A stretch of DNA of 64,000 nucleotides, taken from Nonlabens dokdonensis DSW-6. Lineage in GTDB: Bacteria; Bacteroidota; Bacteroidia; Flavobacteriales; Flavobacteriaceae. Position 1 is the first letter of the stretch; every line of letters begins with the position of its first letter. Shown in pieces: positions 48,599 to 56,716 of the stretch. Made by a program: the position numbers and the translations under genes. The stretch covers positions 2,357,501 through 2,421,500 of the forward strand of contig NC_020156.1 in assembly GCF_000332115.1 (NCBI RefSeq), given 5' to 3'. Below the pieces are notes generated by a model, which was not told the DNA's origin, made no database searches, and saw only the letters and a list, made by a program, of their open reading frames with translations.

Positions 48599-48769
48599 AT
48601 TACAGATCTCTCGCCCTTTGGAGAATTGTCACAAATTTGGCAGGCATTGGATGGTAGAAGATCGTTACGACCATGGAGAAATGAGCTGATTAATAGGTTT
48701 AATAACCCTACAGAAAATCAATTAACCTTTTTATTTGAAGATTATGAAACAGTTGCAAGTAATTTATAA
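48599..48769 (+). pseudogene. Possible gene relic before the lipoprotein pair
   Basis: A stop-to-stop frame reads ITDLSPFGELSQIWQALDGRR...PTENQLTFLFEDYETVASNL, with protein-like composition but no start codon. It overlaps the next gene in another frame. The final ~40 bp recur before the second lipoprotein gene (49230-49270). It is either a truncated gene or chance; I do not recognise the family. Confidence 0.25.
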
Positions 48770-49226
48770 GTTTATTCTCGTAATTGCATTGATTTTAATT
48801 TCAGGATGTACTGTTGAGGAAGATTTTAGCAGCTTTAATCTAGAAATAAAAAATGAGACAGGTCAAAATATAACTTTAGAATTTTACGAAACCAGTATAA
48901 TCAATAATAGCAATAGTGCAATCTTGGCATATACAGAGGAGTTAAATGCAAGTGGATCTTATCTTTGCAATTATAGGTTTTCCAGTTTTGTAGGATTGAA
49001 GGCTTGCAGAAACAGAGCAGATGTCGATATTATCAACAGGATAATTATTCGTTTTGAAAATAACAAAGGCTATTTATGTGATTCTTTGGGAGACTCTATG
49101 ACTTGTTTTGACGGTGACCGTGCTTTTTTCTTAGGAACATCTCTAGGCTGGGCAAGTTTAAATGATAATAACTACACTTTTACAATTACCCAACAAGATT
49201 TTGATAATGCATTTGATTTGCCTTAA
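48744..49226 (+). CDS. Small lipoprotein, tandem copy A
   Basis: 160 residues from ATG 48744 (MKQLQVIYKFILVIALILISGC). The lipobox ISGC gives a lipid anchor. The mature domain (FNLEIKNETGQNITLEFYETS ... IIIRFENNKGYLCDS ... CFDGDRAFFL) is beta-rich with four conserved cysteines. It ends in YTFTITQQDFDNAFDLP, identical to copy B. The function is unknown. Confidence 0.7.
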   Translation: MKQLQVIYKFILVIALILISGCTVEEDFSSFNLEIKNETGQNITLEFYETSIINNSNSAILAYTEELNASGSYLCNYRFSSFVGLKACRNRADVDIINRIIIRFENNKGYLCDSLGDSMTCFDGDRAFFLGTSLGWASLNDNNYTFTITQQDFDNAFDLP

Positions 49227-49259
49227 TTTAAAATTAAATAACCTTTTTATTTGAAGATT

Positions 49260-49736
49260 ATGAAACAGTTGCAAGTAATTTATAAAATTAGTATTCTTTT
49301 TGTTTTGTTCTCCATGTTCCTATTTATTGGATGTTCGAAAGAAGATGATCAAAGAGAATATAATTTAATATTTTCTAATGAAAGTAATGTGCCAGTTACA
49401 TTAGAATTTTATGGCGTTAATGCAAGCATTAGTGTTTTACTTGATTCTTTTGTAGTGGCTAGTAATTCTTCTTTTAACTGTGATTATGTAGCAGAAGGTT
49501 TTATGTCCTTACTCGGTTGTCCAGAAATAGACGGCATTGAGCGAGGTAATAAAATCATCATAAAATTTGAAGATAATCTAGGTTATGATTGCATAGTAAT
49601 CGGAGATAACACAAAATGTTTTTCTGGTGATCGGAATTTATTTGCTGGGTCAACTATTGCTTGGCAACAAGACGGTAACAATTATACATTTACCATTACC
49701 CAACAAGACTTTGATAACGCATTTGATTTGCCTTAA
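49260..49736 (+). CDS. Small lipoprotein, tandem copy B
   Basis: 158 residues from ATG 49260, with the same first eight residues and the same last seventeen as copy A. The middle has diverged to about half identity while keeping the CD-CP-DC-KCF cysteine pattern. Lipobox FIGC. The ~40 bp before the start codon are also duplicated, so the duplication unit began upstream of the gene. The function is unknown. Confidence 0.7.
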   Translation: MKQLQVIYKISILFVLFSMFLFIGCSKEDDQREYNLIFSNESNVPVTLEFYGVNASISVLLDSFVVASNSSFNCDYVAEGFMSLLGCPEIDGIERGNKIIIKFEDNLGYDCIVIGDNTKCFSGDRNLFAGSTIAWQQDGNNYTFTITQQDFDNAFDLP

Positions 49737-49757
49737 AAAAATAAATTCTAGATAATA

Positions 49758-49791
49758 AAAATCCCATTTCAAATCAATGAAATGGGATTTT
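49758..49791. terminator. Bidirectional terminator
   Basis: Perfect 14-bp stem AAAATCCCATTTCA / TGAAATGGGATTTT. It shares CCCATTTCA with the terminator at 51644, consistent with being part of the duplicated block described below. Confidence 0.9.
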
Positions 49792-49832
49792 AAATTTTAA
49801 AATTGTCTTCAACAAGCTCAGACTAACATAAG

Positions 49833-49928
49833 TTACCTCTTAGGCATCGGTGGATATTGTTTCAATATTTCTTTCACAATTTTGTTAGTGCGTTCTACTT
49901 TTTGCTCAGGAGTTGATTTAAGTGGTGC
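49833..49928 (-). pseudogene. 3' fragment of a DUF4136 lipoprotein gene
   Basis: The minus strand reads APLKSTPEQKVERTNKIVKEILKQYPPMPKR then stop, matching the last 31 residues of the intact gene at 51695 with three changes. The upstream part is missing and is replaced at about 49928 by the OsmC-like fragment on the other strand. Confidence 0.85.
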
Positions 49929-50187
49929 CATAGATATTATTCATATTCTTAAAAAACAACGTCAAGAAATTACTAGTTATAAAGTAGAAGTAGAAGGCGA
50001 TCGTTACCTATTAGATGACTCCATGCCTTTTAAATCTATGCACGTTAAAGTGATTCTAGAAGGAGAAATAGATGCTCAAAAAGCACAAAAAGCAGCGGAT
50101 TTAAGCTTTGAAAAGTACTGCTCTGTTTCTAAGAGTTTTGATAAGTGTGTTGAGACTACTTATGCAGTTGAATTAAAAACAGTTTAA
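49927..50187 (+). pseudogene. OsmC-family gene, 5'-truncated
   Basis: The plus strand reads AIDIIHILKKQRQEITSYKVEVEGDRY ... HVKVILEGEIDAQKAQKAADLSFEKYCSVSKSFDKCVETTYAVEL and stops, which is the C-terminal ~60% of an OsmC/Ohr-like peroxiredoxin including the second redox Cys (EKYCSV). The half with the first Cys and the substrate helix is gone. An apparent start at 49882 only translates the antisense of the DUF4136 fragment. Confidence 0.8.
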
Positions 50188-50188
50188 A

Positions 50189-51544
50189 CTATTTCTTAAG
50201 AACTATTTTCTCAAGTCTGGCTATTCGTTCTTCTAAGGTACTAATTTCGCTCTTTTGGTCAGCGATAATTGCTTGTTGCTCTTGAATTGCCTTTGTAAGT
50301 ACAGGTATCAATTCAGAATATCTCATACTAAGCATTCCGTTTTCATCTGTTTCAACCACATCTGGTATAAGTTCTTTCATTTCTTGAGCTATAAAACCTA
50401 TTAGTTGGTTTTTAGTCTTATCCGATTTTAAATAATAAGAAACTGGTCTCATTTGTAACACTTCATCAAGACCTACTGAAACATCAATTATATTATCTTT
50501 TAGTCTTCGATCAGAACTTACATCTGGAGTATTGGTAAGAAAAATGGTTCCATACCTGTTGGTGCTACTACCGATGTTGTATCCAGTAAACTGAGGAATT
50601 AAAGATTCCGCGTTTGTATAGAACTTTTTCCATCTTCCATCCCATACATACATTCCTTCTGTATTGCTGCTACTAGATGTGTTGTAAGCCATGACGCCAT
50701 CAACAGGACTACTTACTAACGGAGCAGAATTAGATAGGCTAGCAATACTTATTCTATTTGGTAAAAACCCTTTGTTAGAATGTGCTAATGCAAGTGATGC
50801 ATAGTCAGGATTGGAATTGTTTCCTATCATGATATTTTCTCGATCTGGATTTGCGTTCAAAATTACCCCAGAGTCTCCTCGTATCTGTAAATTCATATTA
50901 GGATCACCATCTGGATTAAAAGTTATCTGACTTGAACTACCAAAAGATTGATGAGCTAGAAAATCATCACCATTACTAGTAAAAGTAAGGTTGAGATTAC
51001 TTGAGCTCAAATAAATTCCAGAATTTGTTGAGTTCACGAAAGAATAACTAGGTGAAGTTTCGGTACCATTACCGACACTTCTTAAAGTACCATTTGTTTC
51101 AAATCTAAATCGATCTGTATTTCCAGTTTTAACGACTACAGCTATAAAATTAGTACTTCCTAATCTGTCTGAAGACGTAAGTGTATTACCATCTAATGAC
51201 CAGTCTGCATCATTTCCTAAGGCAATCCATTCATCTGTACCATTCCAATAATAAAATCCCTCGTTTATAGCATTCGTACCAGTAACTACGTTAGTGTTGT
51301 AAACCAGAACTCCTTCTTCAAGGCTAACACCGACTAAATCAATACCAGTTAAACTATTGTTTCCAGATAAAGAGACTTTAGGAATAAGAATTCCTTTATC
51401 ATTTACATTAATATCGAGTGCAGTACCGTCAGTAGGAGTGTCTGTATTGATTCCTACTTGAGAATAGGTTATGCTACAGATACAAATAAACGTAAGTGCG
51501 ATATATAATTTCATAACCGAATAATTTGAGTTAAAAGTATGCAA
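50189..51544 (-). CDS. Secreted tail-fibre-like protein with S74-type intramolecular chaperone domain
   Basis: 451 residues. After a signal peptide (to about ITYSQ) it has the same VGINTDTPTDGTALDINVNDKGILIPKVSL head module as the proteins at 36082 and 36890, with a second copy near residue 245 (SLALAHSNKGFLPNRISIASLS). The C-terminal ~100 residues begin SSDRRLKDNIIDVSVGLDEVLQMRPVSYYL and end in a trimeric coiled coil (EQQAIIADQKSEISTLEERIARLEKIV), the hallmark of endosialidase-type chaperone domains. No phage genes are nearby. Confidence 0.8.
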   Translation of the reverse strand: MHTFNSNYSVMKLYIALTFICICSITYSQVGINTDTPTDGTALDINVNDKGILIPKVSLSGNNSLTGIDLVGVSLEEGVLVYNTNVVTGTNAINEGFYYWNGTDEWIALGNDADWSLDGNTLTSSDRLGSTNFIAVVVKTGNTDRFRFETNGTLRSVGNGTETSPSYSFVNSTNSGIYLSSSNLNLTFTSNGDDFLAHQSFGSSSQITFNPDGDPNMNLQIRGDSGVILNANPDRENIMIGNNSNPDYASLALAHSNKGFLPNRISIASLSNSAPLVSSPVDGVMAYNTSSSSNTEGMYVWDGRWKKFYTNAESLIPQFTGYNIGSSTNRYGTIFLTNTPDVSSDRRLKDNIIDVSVGLDEVLQMRPVSYYLKSDKTKNQLIGFIAQEMKELIPDVVETDENGMLSMRYSELIPVLTKAIQEQQAIIADQKSEISTLEERIARLEKIVLKK

Positions 51545-51643
51545 AAAATATTAATTATGATCTGAAAATTAGTGTCTTAACTAGAGAGTCAGGCTTATTA
51601 ATACTTGAGCTGGTTTTGCTGAGTTTAGTTTATTTAACGATAA

Positions 51644-51673
51644 AAACCCATTTCAATCGATTGAAATGGGTTT
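51644..51673. terminator. Perfect 30-bp palindromic terminator
   Basis: Two 15-base perfect arms (AAACCCATTTCAATC and complement) with no loop, downstream of the DUF4136 gene. Confidence 0.85.
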
Positions 51674-51694
51674 CTTCTTACAATTTAAGTTAAT

Positions 51695-52231
51695 TTAACC
51701 TTTAGGCATAGGAGGATATTGATTCAATATTTCTTTAACTATTTTGTTCGTACGTTCTACTTTTTGCTCTGGAGTAGATTTAAGAGGTGCCGTACCTACA
51801 CCTTGCCATATCAATTCTTTTTTACGGGCGTCTATCAAGTCTATATATAAAACACCTTCTGTAACACGGCTCACGTTATTACCCCAGCCGCCCCAGCCAC
51901 CACCGAAGCCCCAGCCCCAGCCGCCGCCGAAACCCCAGCCCCAGTTGTTAAATACATCTACACGTTCCTTAGAATCTGTAAATATGCTTACCATCATGTC
52001 TGGATTGTCTGATTTTACGAAACCTTTTGCAGCCATTTCAGTATCTATCGCTCTAAGAATTCGCTTTTTATCAAGTTCTGAAATATTTGCTTCATCAATA
52101 CCAGCTTTAAAATATGCATAGGTTTTATAATTGGTAAAGTTGGCATCAAGAGCATAATCTTGGGAAACACGCACGGTTTGGCAGCTTACTAAAAGAGTAA
52201 ATACAACCACTAGAGTTACTAATTTTTTCAT
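51695..52231 (-). CDS. DUF4136 lipoprotein with Gly-Trp-rich insert
   Basis: 178 residues. Lipobox LLVSC (Cys17). The N-terminal DUF4136 part (DANFTNYKTYAYFKAGID ... KKRILRAIDTEMAAKGFVKSDNPDMMVSIFTDSKERVDVFN) and C-terminal part (VTEGVLYIDLIDARKKELIWQGVGTAPL) are joined by a repeat NWGWGFGGGWGWGFGGGW GGWG at residues ~94-117, encoded by a GC-rich tandem of 24-27 bp. It is probably outer-membrane associated. The function is unknown. Confidence 0.8.
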   Translation of the reverse strand: MKKLVTLVVVFTLLVSCQTVRVSQDYALDANFTNYKTYAYFKAGIDEANISELDKKRILRAIDTEMAAKGFVKSDNPDMMVSIFTDSKERVDVFNNWGWGFGGGWGWGFGGGWGGWGNNVSRVTEGVLYIDLIDARKKELIWQGVGTAPLKSTPEQKVERTNKIVKEILNQYPPMPKG

Positions 52232-52249
52232 TGCTTTTATTTTTTGTTT

Positions 52250-52263
52250 GCTTTCGCGAAAGC
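52250..52263. repeat. HIP-like palindrome, copy 17 (DUF4136 upstream)
   Basis: Perfect copy 18 bp 5' of the minus-strand DUF4136 start, after hutU. Confidence 0.9.
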
Positions 52264-52293
52264 GGAATCTACAACCACTTTCTTAAAAACGGA

Positions 52294-54297
52294 TTACATA
52301 TTTTTAATCAAATCATCACTTACCTCGTTAGGTATCGTAACTTTTAAAGAAGGATTGAGTTCCATGGCTCTTTCTATGGCAAAAACGGCGTTTTCATTTC
52401 TTGCCCAATTTCTACGAGCAATACCGTTGTTCACGTCCCAAAACAGCATGGACTCCAACTTGTTTTCTGACTCCTTACTACCATCAATTACCATTCCAAA
52501 ACCTCCATTAATCACTTCTCCCCAGCCTACGCCACCACCGTTATGAATAGAAACCCATGTAGCACCTCTAAAGCTATCTCCTATGACGTTTTGGATAGCC
52601 ATGTCTGCAGTGAAACGAGAACCGTCATAAATGTTAGAAGTTTCTCGATAAGGACTGTCTGTTCCAGAAACATCATGATGGTCACGACCTAGAACAACTG
52701 GTCCTATTTCTCCAGCTGCAATCGCATTGTTAAATGCTCGGGCAATTTCTATTCTTCCTACTGCATCGGCATATAAAATTCTGGCTTGTGATCCTACAAC
52801 GAGTTTGTTTTCTTGAGCTCCTTTGATCCATTTGATATTATCTTGCATTTGTTGCTGGATGCGCTCTGGAGCTTTTTGCGATAACTTTTCTAGAACCTTA
52901 GTCGCAATATGATCCGTTTTCTTAAGATCTTCTGGATCATTTGATGCGCAAACCCATCTAAAAGGTCCAAAACCATAGTCAAAACACAAAGGTCCCATAA
53001 TATCTTGAACATAAGACGGATATCTAAATTCTTTGTCTATTCCAGCAATATCAGCATTTGCACGGCTGGATTCTAGTAAAAAGGCGTTACCGTAATCAAA
53101 GAAATAGGTTCCTTTTTCTGTATGTTTATTAATGGCCTCTACATGGCGTCTCAAGGAATGCTGAACTTCTTTTTTGAATCGCTCTGGATCATTACTCATC
53201 ATCTCATTTGCTTCATCAAATGTGAGGTCTACTGGATAGTAACCACCTGCCCAAGGATTATGTAAACTAGTTTGATCACTTCCTATAGCAACATGTATTT
53301 TGGCATGGAATAGTGCTTCCCATACATGAACAACATTTCCTTCATAGGCGATGGAAACAGTTTCTTTATTCTGCTGCGCTTTATGAACTCTCGCAATGAG
53401 ATCATGAGTGTTTTTTATCACTATATCTACCCAACCTTGAGAGTGTCTTGTTTGAACCGCTTTAGGATTCATCTCAGCACAAATCGTGATACAACCGGCA
53501 ATGTTACCAGCTTTGGGTTGTGCACCGCTCATACCGCCCAGACCTGAGGTTACAAAAATGTTTCCATTTGGTGATTTTTCAATTTTTCTAAATGCGTTCA
53601 ACACAGTTATAGTAGTTCCATGAACTATTCCCTGTGGTCCGATGTACATATAAGATCCAGCCGTCATTTGACCATATTGGGTTACTCCTAGCGCATTATA
53701 TTTTTCCCAGTCATCAGGTTGGGAATAATTAGGAATCATCATTCCGTTGGTAACCACACAACGAGGAGCGCTTTTGTGAGATGGGAACAATCCCATAGGA
53801 TGTCCAGAATACATGACAAGTGTTTGCTCGTCGGTCATCTCGCTCAAATACTTCATAGTCAGTAAATACTGCGCCCAGTTAGAAAACACACCACCATTAC
53901 CACCGTAGGTAATTAACTCATGAGGATGTTGGGCTACAGCATGATCCAGATTGTTTTGAATCATTAACATGATGCCAGCGGCTTGAGTTGATTTTGCAGG
54001 ATAATCGCTTATATTTCTTGCTTTGATTTCATAATCTGGCATGAAACGGTACATGTAAATACGACCGTATGTATCTAGTTCTTCTTTAAATTCTGGTAAT
54101 AAAACCTCATGATGTTTGGCATCAAAGTATCGCAGCGCATTACGCAATGCTAGCTTTTCCTCCTCAGGGCTTAGAATCTTTTTACGCTTAGGAGCATGAT
54201 TAATTGTTGGATCGTATTGATGAGCTGGAGGCAATGTTTCAGGGATTCCTATTTGTATGCTTTCGCGAAAGCGTGCTAAAGAACTATCTACACTCAT
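52294..54297 (-). CDS. hutU: Urocanate hydratase
   Basis: 667 residues, the long Bacteroidota form. It converts urocanate to imidazolone propionate in histidine degradation using tightly bound NAD+. Seen: GGNGGVFSNWAQYLLTMKYLSEM, GSYMYIGPQGIVHGTT, the NAD-binding FVTSGLGGMSGAQPKAG, ITICAEMNP, GRDHHDVSGTDSPYRET and GGGVGWGEVINGGFG. Residues 8-13 (ARFRES) are translated from the palindrome at 54259. No hutH, hutI or hutG is nearby. It is directly preceded, 5 bp away, by a small Cys-rich gene. Confidence 0.95.
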   Translation of the reverse strand: MSVDSSLARFRESIQIGIPETLPPAHQYDPTINHAPKRKKILSPEEEKLALRNALRYFDAKHHEVLLPEFKEELDTYGRIYMYRFMPDYEIKARNISDYPAKSTQAAGIMLMIQNNLDHAVAQHPHELITYGGNGGVFSNWAQYLLTMKYLSEMTDEQTLVMYSGHPMGLFPSHKSAPRCVVTNGMMIPNYSQPDDWEKYNALGVTQYGQMTAGSYMYIGPQGIVHGTTITVLNAFRKIEKSPNGNIFVTSGLGGMSGAQPKAGNIAGCITICAEMNPKAVQTRHSQGWVDIVIKNTHDLIARVHKAQQNKETVSIAYEGNVVHVWEALFHAKIHVAIGSDQTSLHNPWAGGYYPVDLTFDEANEMMSNDPERFKKEVQHSLRRHVEAINKHTEKGTYFFDYGNAFLLESSRANADIAGIDKEFRYPSYVQDIMGPLCFDYGFGPFRWVCASNDPEDLKKTDHIATKVLEKLSQKAPERIQQQMQDNIKWIKGAQENKLVVGSQARILYADAVGRIEIARAFNNAIAAGEIGPVVLGRDHHDVSGTDSPYRETSNIYDGSRFTADMAIQNVIGDSFRGATWVSIHNGGGVGWGEVINGGFGMVIDGSKESENKLESMLFWDVNNGIARRNWARNENAVFAIERAMELNPSLKVTIPNEVSDDLIKNM
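54259..54272. repeat. HIP-like palindrome, copy 18 (5' end of hutU)
   Basis: Perfect copy, frame RFRES, residues 9-13 of HutU. Confidence 0.9.
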
Positions 54298-54302
54298 AAC
54301 AT

Positions 54303-54485
<183 letters not shown>

Positions 54486-54583
54486 CTATAGAATAGAGAA
54501 TCGAGTTAAGGTTGTTTTTAGCTTGTTAAAATGATGACCTATTAAATGATGCATAGAAAAGTAATTCAATAACTTTGCGATTC

Positions 54584-54925
54584 ATGATTCCATTAAAAAC
54601 TAAATATTTAAAAAACTATGCGGGCATGACGCTGTGGCCTTTTTTATTGATTAGGCACAAATCTAAGTTGGATGATACAGTTTTTATGAATCATGAATAT
54701 ATTCATGGTGCGCAGCAAAAAGAGTTGCTTATCATTTTTTTTCATATTTGGTACGGATTTGATTATTTGAGATGCCTTATAAAATATAGAAAACACAATC
54801 TCGCTTATAGGAATATAGTTTTTGAAAGAGAAGCTTATGAAATGGAGACCAATCAGGAGTATTTAAAAAGTAGAAAGCCATTTTCGTTTTTGAAGTTTTA
54901 CAGCAAAAAGTACCGATATGAATGA
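54584..54925 (+). CDS. Small predicted metallopeptidase-like protein
   Basis: 113 residues from ATG 54584 (MIPLKTKYLKN). NHEYIHGAQQKELLIIFFHIWYGFDYL contains an HExxH zinc motif (HEYIH), and EREAYEMETNQEYLKSR supplies a possible third ligand. The hydrophobic middle may be a membrane-associated helix. It is similar in layout to small DUF-type Bacteroidota proteins of unknown substrate. It overlaps the next gene by 8 bases. Confidence 0.6.
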   Translation: MIPLKTKYLKNYAGMTLWPFLLIRHKSKLDDTVFMNHEYIHGAQQKELLIIFFHIWYGFDYLRCLIKYRKHNLAYRNIVFEREAYEMETNQEYLKSRKPFSFLKFYSKKYRYE

Positions 54926-55886
54926 ATTGTTCTTACCGCAAAAAGCTGTTAATCAAAACTTCAAAAACTTTGAAGATCTAGGTGTTTTTATTGACATTAA
55001 AAGAGAAGATTTGCTCCATAAAGAAGTATCTGGCAATAAGCTGCGTAAACTCAAATACAACTTAATTGAGGCGCAAAAACAAGGTCACGATACGATTCTC
55101 ACTTATGGAGGTGCTTTTTCAAATCATATTGCTGCCACTGCAGCAGCTGGAAAATTACTAGGTCTTAAAACTGTAGGTGTTATAAGAGGCGAGGAGCTAG
55201 GTAAAAATCAGGAACACACCCTTTCTAATAACAGTACCTTACAATTAGCACAAAAAAACGGAATGCAATTTCATTTCGTTTCTCGAGAAGCATATCGGCA
55301 GAAAGAGTCTAAAGATTTTTTTAATAAAATGAAGGCCGTCTTTGGTTCATTTTATCATATTCCAGAAGGAGGAACAAATGCTCTTGCAGTAAAAGGAACT
55401 GAAGAAATACTCTCCGAATTTGATAAAGAAAACTATGACCTTATTTGCGTGGCAGCTGGAACCGGTGGCACCGCTGCAGGAATAATAAATAGTGCTTCTA
55501 AGCATCAAAAAGTTATCGTTTTCTCCGCTTTAAAAGGTGATTTTATGAAAGCTGAAATTGAGAAATATACCTCTCACAAAGACTTTGAGGTAGTAAATGA
55601 AGATGTTTTTGGTGGTTATGCAAAGTCAGATGATGGATTAATAAGTTATATGAATACTCGCTTTCGCGAAAGCGTAACCCAAATAAATCCTCAAGGAATA
55701 CCACTAGAACCTATCTACACTGCAAAAATGTTGTACGGTATAGAACATAAGGTTAAAACTGGCGTTATCAAAGGGAAAACTCGTATTTTAGCCATTCATA
55801 CTGGCGGTTTACAGTCGATTGCTGGATTCAATAACGTGTTAGAAAAAAAGAGACGACTTAAGATAAGTTATGAAAATTACGTTTAG
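54918..55886 (+). CDS. PLP-dependent ACC deaminase / D-cysteine desulfhydrase family protein
   Basis: 322 residues of fold type II PLP enzymes. The Schiff-base lysine is Lys41 in KEVSGNKLRKLKYNL. SNHIAATAAAGKLLGLKTVGVIRGEE and the phosphate-binding VAAGTGGTAAGIINSAS follow, then HTGGLQSIAGF at the end. Family members act on ACC or D-cysteine, which cannot be told apart here. Palindrome copy 19 (55660) is translated as RFRESV. The gene overlaps both neighbours, suggesting an operon with the peptidase-like and glucosaminidase genes. Confidence 0.85.
   Translation: MNELFLPQKAVNQNFKNFEDLGVFIDIKREDLLHKEVSGNKLRKLKYNLIEAQKQGHDTILTYGGAFSNHIAATAAAGKLLGLKTVGVIRGEELGKNQEHTLSNNSTLQLAQKNGMQFHFVSREAYRQKESKDFFNKMKAVFGSFYHIPEGGTNALAVKGTEEILSEFDKENYDLICVAAGTGGTAAGIINSASKHQKVIVFSALKGDFMKAEIEKYTSHKDFEVVNEDVFGGYAKSDDGLISYMNTRFRESVTQINPQGIPLEPIYTAKMLYGIEHKVKTGVIKGKTRILAIHTGGLQSIAGFNNVLEKKRRLKISYENYV
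55660..55673. repeat. HIP-like palindrome, copy 19 (inside PLP enzyme)
   Basis: Perfect copy, frame RFRES. Confidence 0.9.
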
Positions 55887-56703
55887 ATATATTTGTACCC
55901 TATTGATTTTAGGAATGTTACTGGCTTCTTGCGGTTCTAAAAAACGTGTGGTTACTAGAAAGGCTAATAAAACGACTAGAACGGTAACAAAGCCTCCAAT
56001 TACAGAAAAAGAAGAAGATAAAGTTACTTCTACAACAAAACCAAGAAGTGGTGATAAGGTAGAAAACTATGTAGATGATTATAAGGATGTCGCCATGGAA
56101 GAGATGAAGTTGTATAAAATACCAGCAAGTATTACTCTTGCGCAAGGTATTTTAGAAAGTGGTTCTGGTAGTGGAAGACTAGCGGTAGAGGCAAATAATC
56201 ATTTTGGTATTAAATGCCATACGGGATGGACTGGTGGACGTATTTATCATGACGACGATGAAGATCAAGAATGTTTTAGAACATATAACGATGCGAGTTA
56301 TTCTTATAGAGATCACTCTTTATTTTTAAAAGACCGCAAGCGATATGCAGGCTTATTTTTACTAGATATTGATGATTATAAAGGCTGGGCAAGAGGCCTG
56401 AGAAGGGCTGGTTATGCTACAGATAAGAGATACCCTCAAAAATTGATAAGTCTCATTGAGCGCTATGAATTGTATCGATATGATAACATAGCTCTAGGCA
56501 AAGATGTGGACGAGAAGCCACGAGTAATTGAAGAAGTTGAAGATACTCAAAATTCAGGCTTTGTAAAACAGCATATTGTTGTAAAAGGAGACAGTTTATA
56601 CCGACTGTCTATTAAATACAATACAACAGTCGAGCAACTTAAAAAGCTCAACAAATTAAAATCAAACGATTTAAGTATAGGTCAAGTACTTATTGTAAAA
56701 TAA
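55870..56703 (+). CDS. Glucosaminidase-LysM lipoprotein
   Basis: 277 residues. Lipobox LLASC, then a basic, Thr-rich linker. The mannosyl-glycoprotein endo-beta-N-acetylglucosaminidase domain spans about 65-200 ([41 protein letters not shown] ... [18 protein letters not shown]) with the catalytic Glu in [10 protein letters not shown]-terminal LysM repeat follows ([42 protein letters not shown]). It cleaves peptidoglycan in the periplasm. It overlaps the upstream gene by 17 bp and precedes hemL by 13 bp. Confidence 0.92.
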   Translation: MKITFRYICTLLILGMLLASCGSKKRVVTRKANKTTRTVTKPPITEKEEDKVTSTTKPRSGDKVENYVDDYKDVAMEEMKLYKIPASITLAQGILESGSGSGRLAVEANNHFGIKCHTGWTGGRIYHDDDEDQECFRTYNDASYSYRDHSLFLKDRKRYAGLFLLDIDDYKGWARGLRRAGYATDKRYPQKLISLIERYELYRYDNIALGKDVDEKPRVIEEVEDTQNSGFVKQHIVVKGDSLYRLSIKYNTTVEQLKKLNKLKSNDLSIGQVLIVK

Positions 56704-56716
56704 TTCAAAATTTTTC

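Noticed and set aside
49882..50187. Complete gene with start at 49882
   Set aside because: The first ~15 residues are the antisense of a DUF4136 fragment and the rest is a truncated OsmC, so the frame is a chance join.
50189..51544. Prophage tail region
   Set aside because: The protein has a signal peptide, and no capsid, terminase, portal or lysis genes are within the window.
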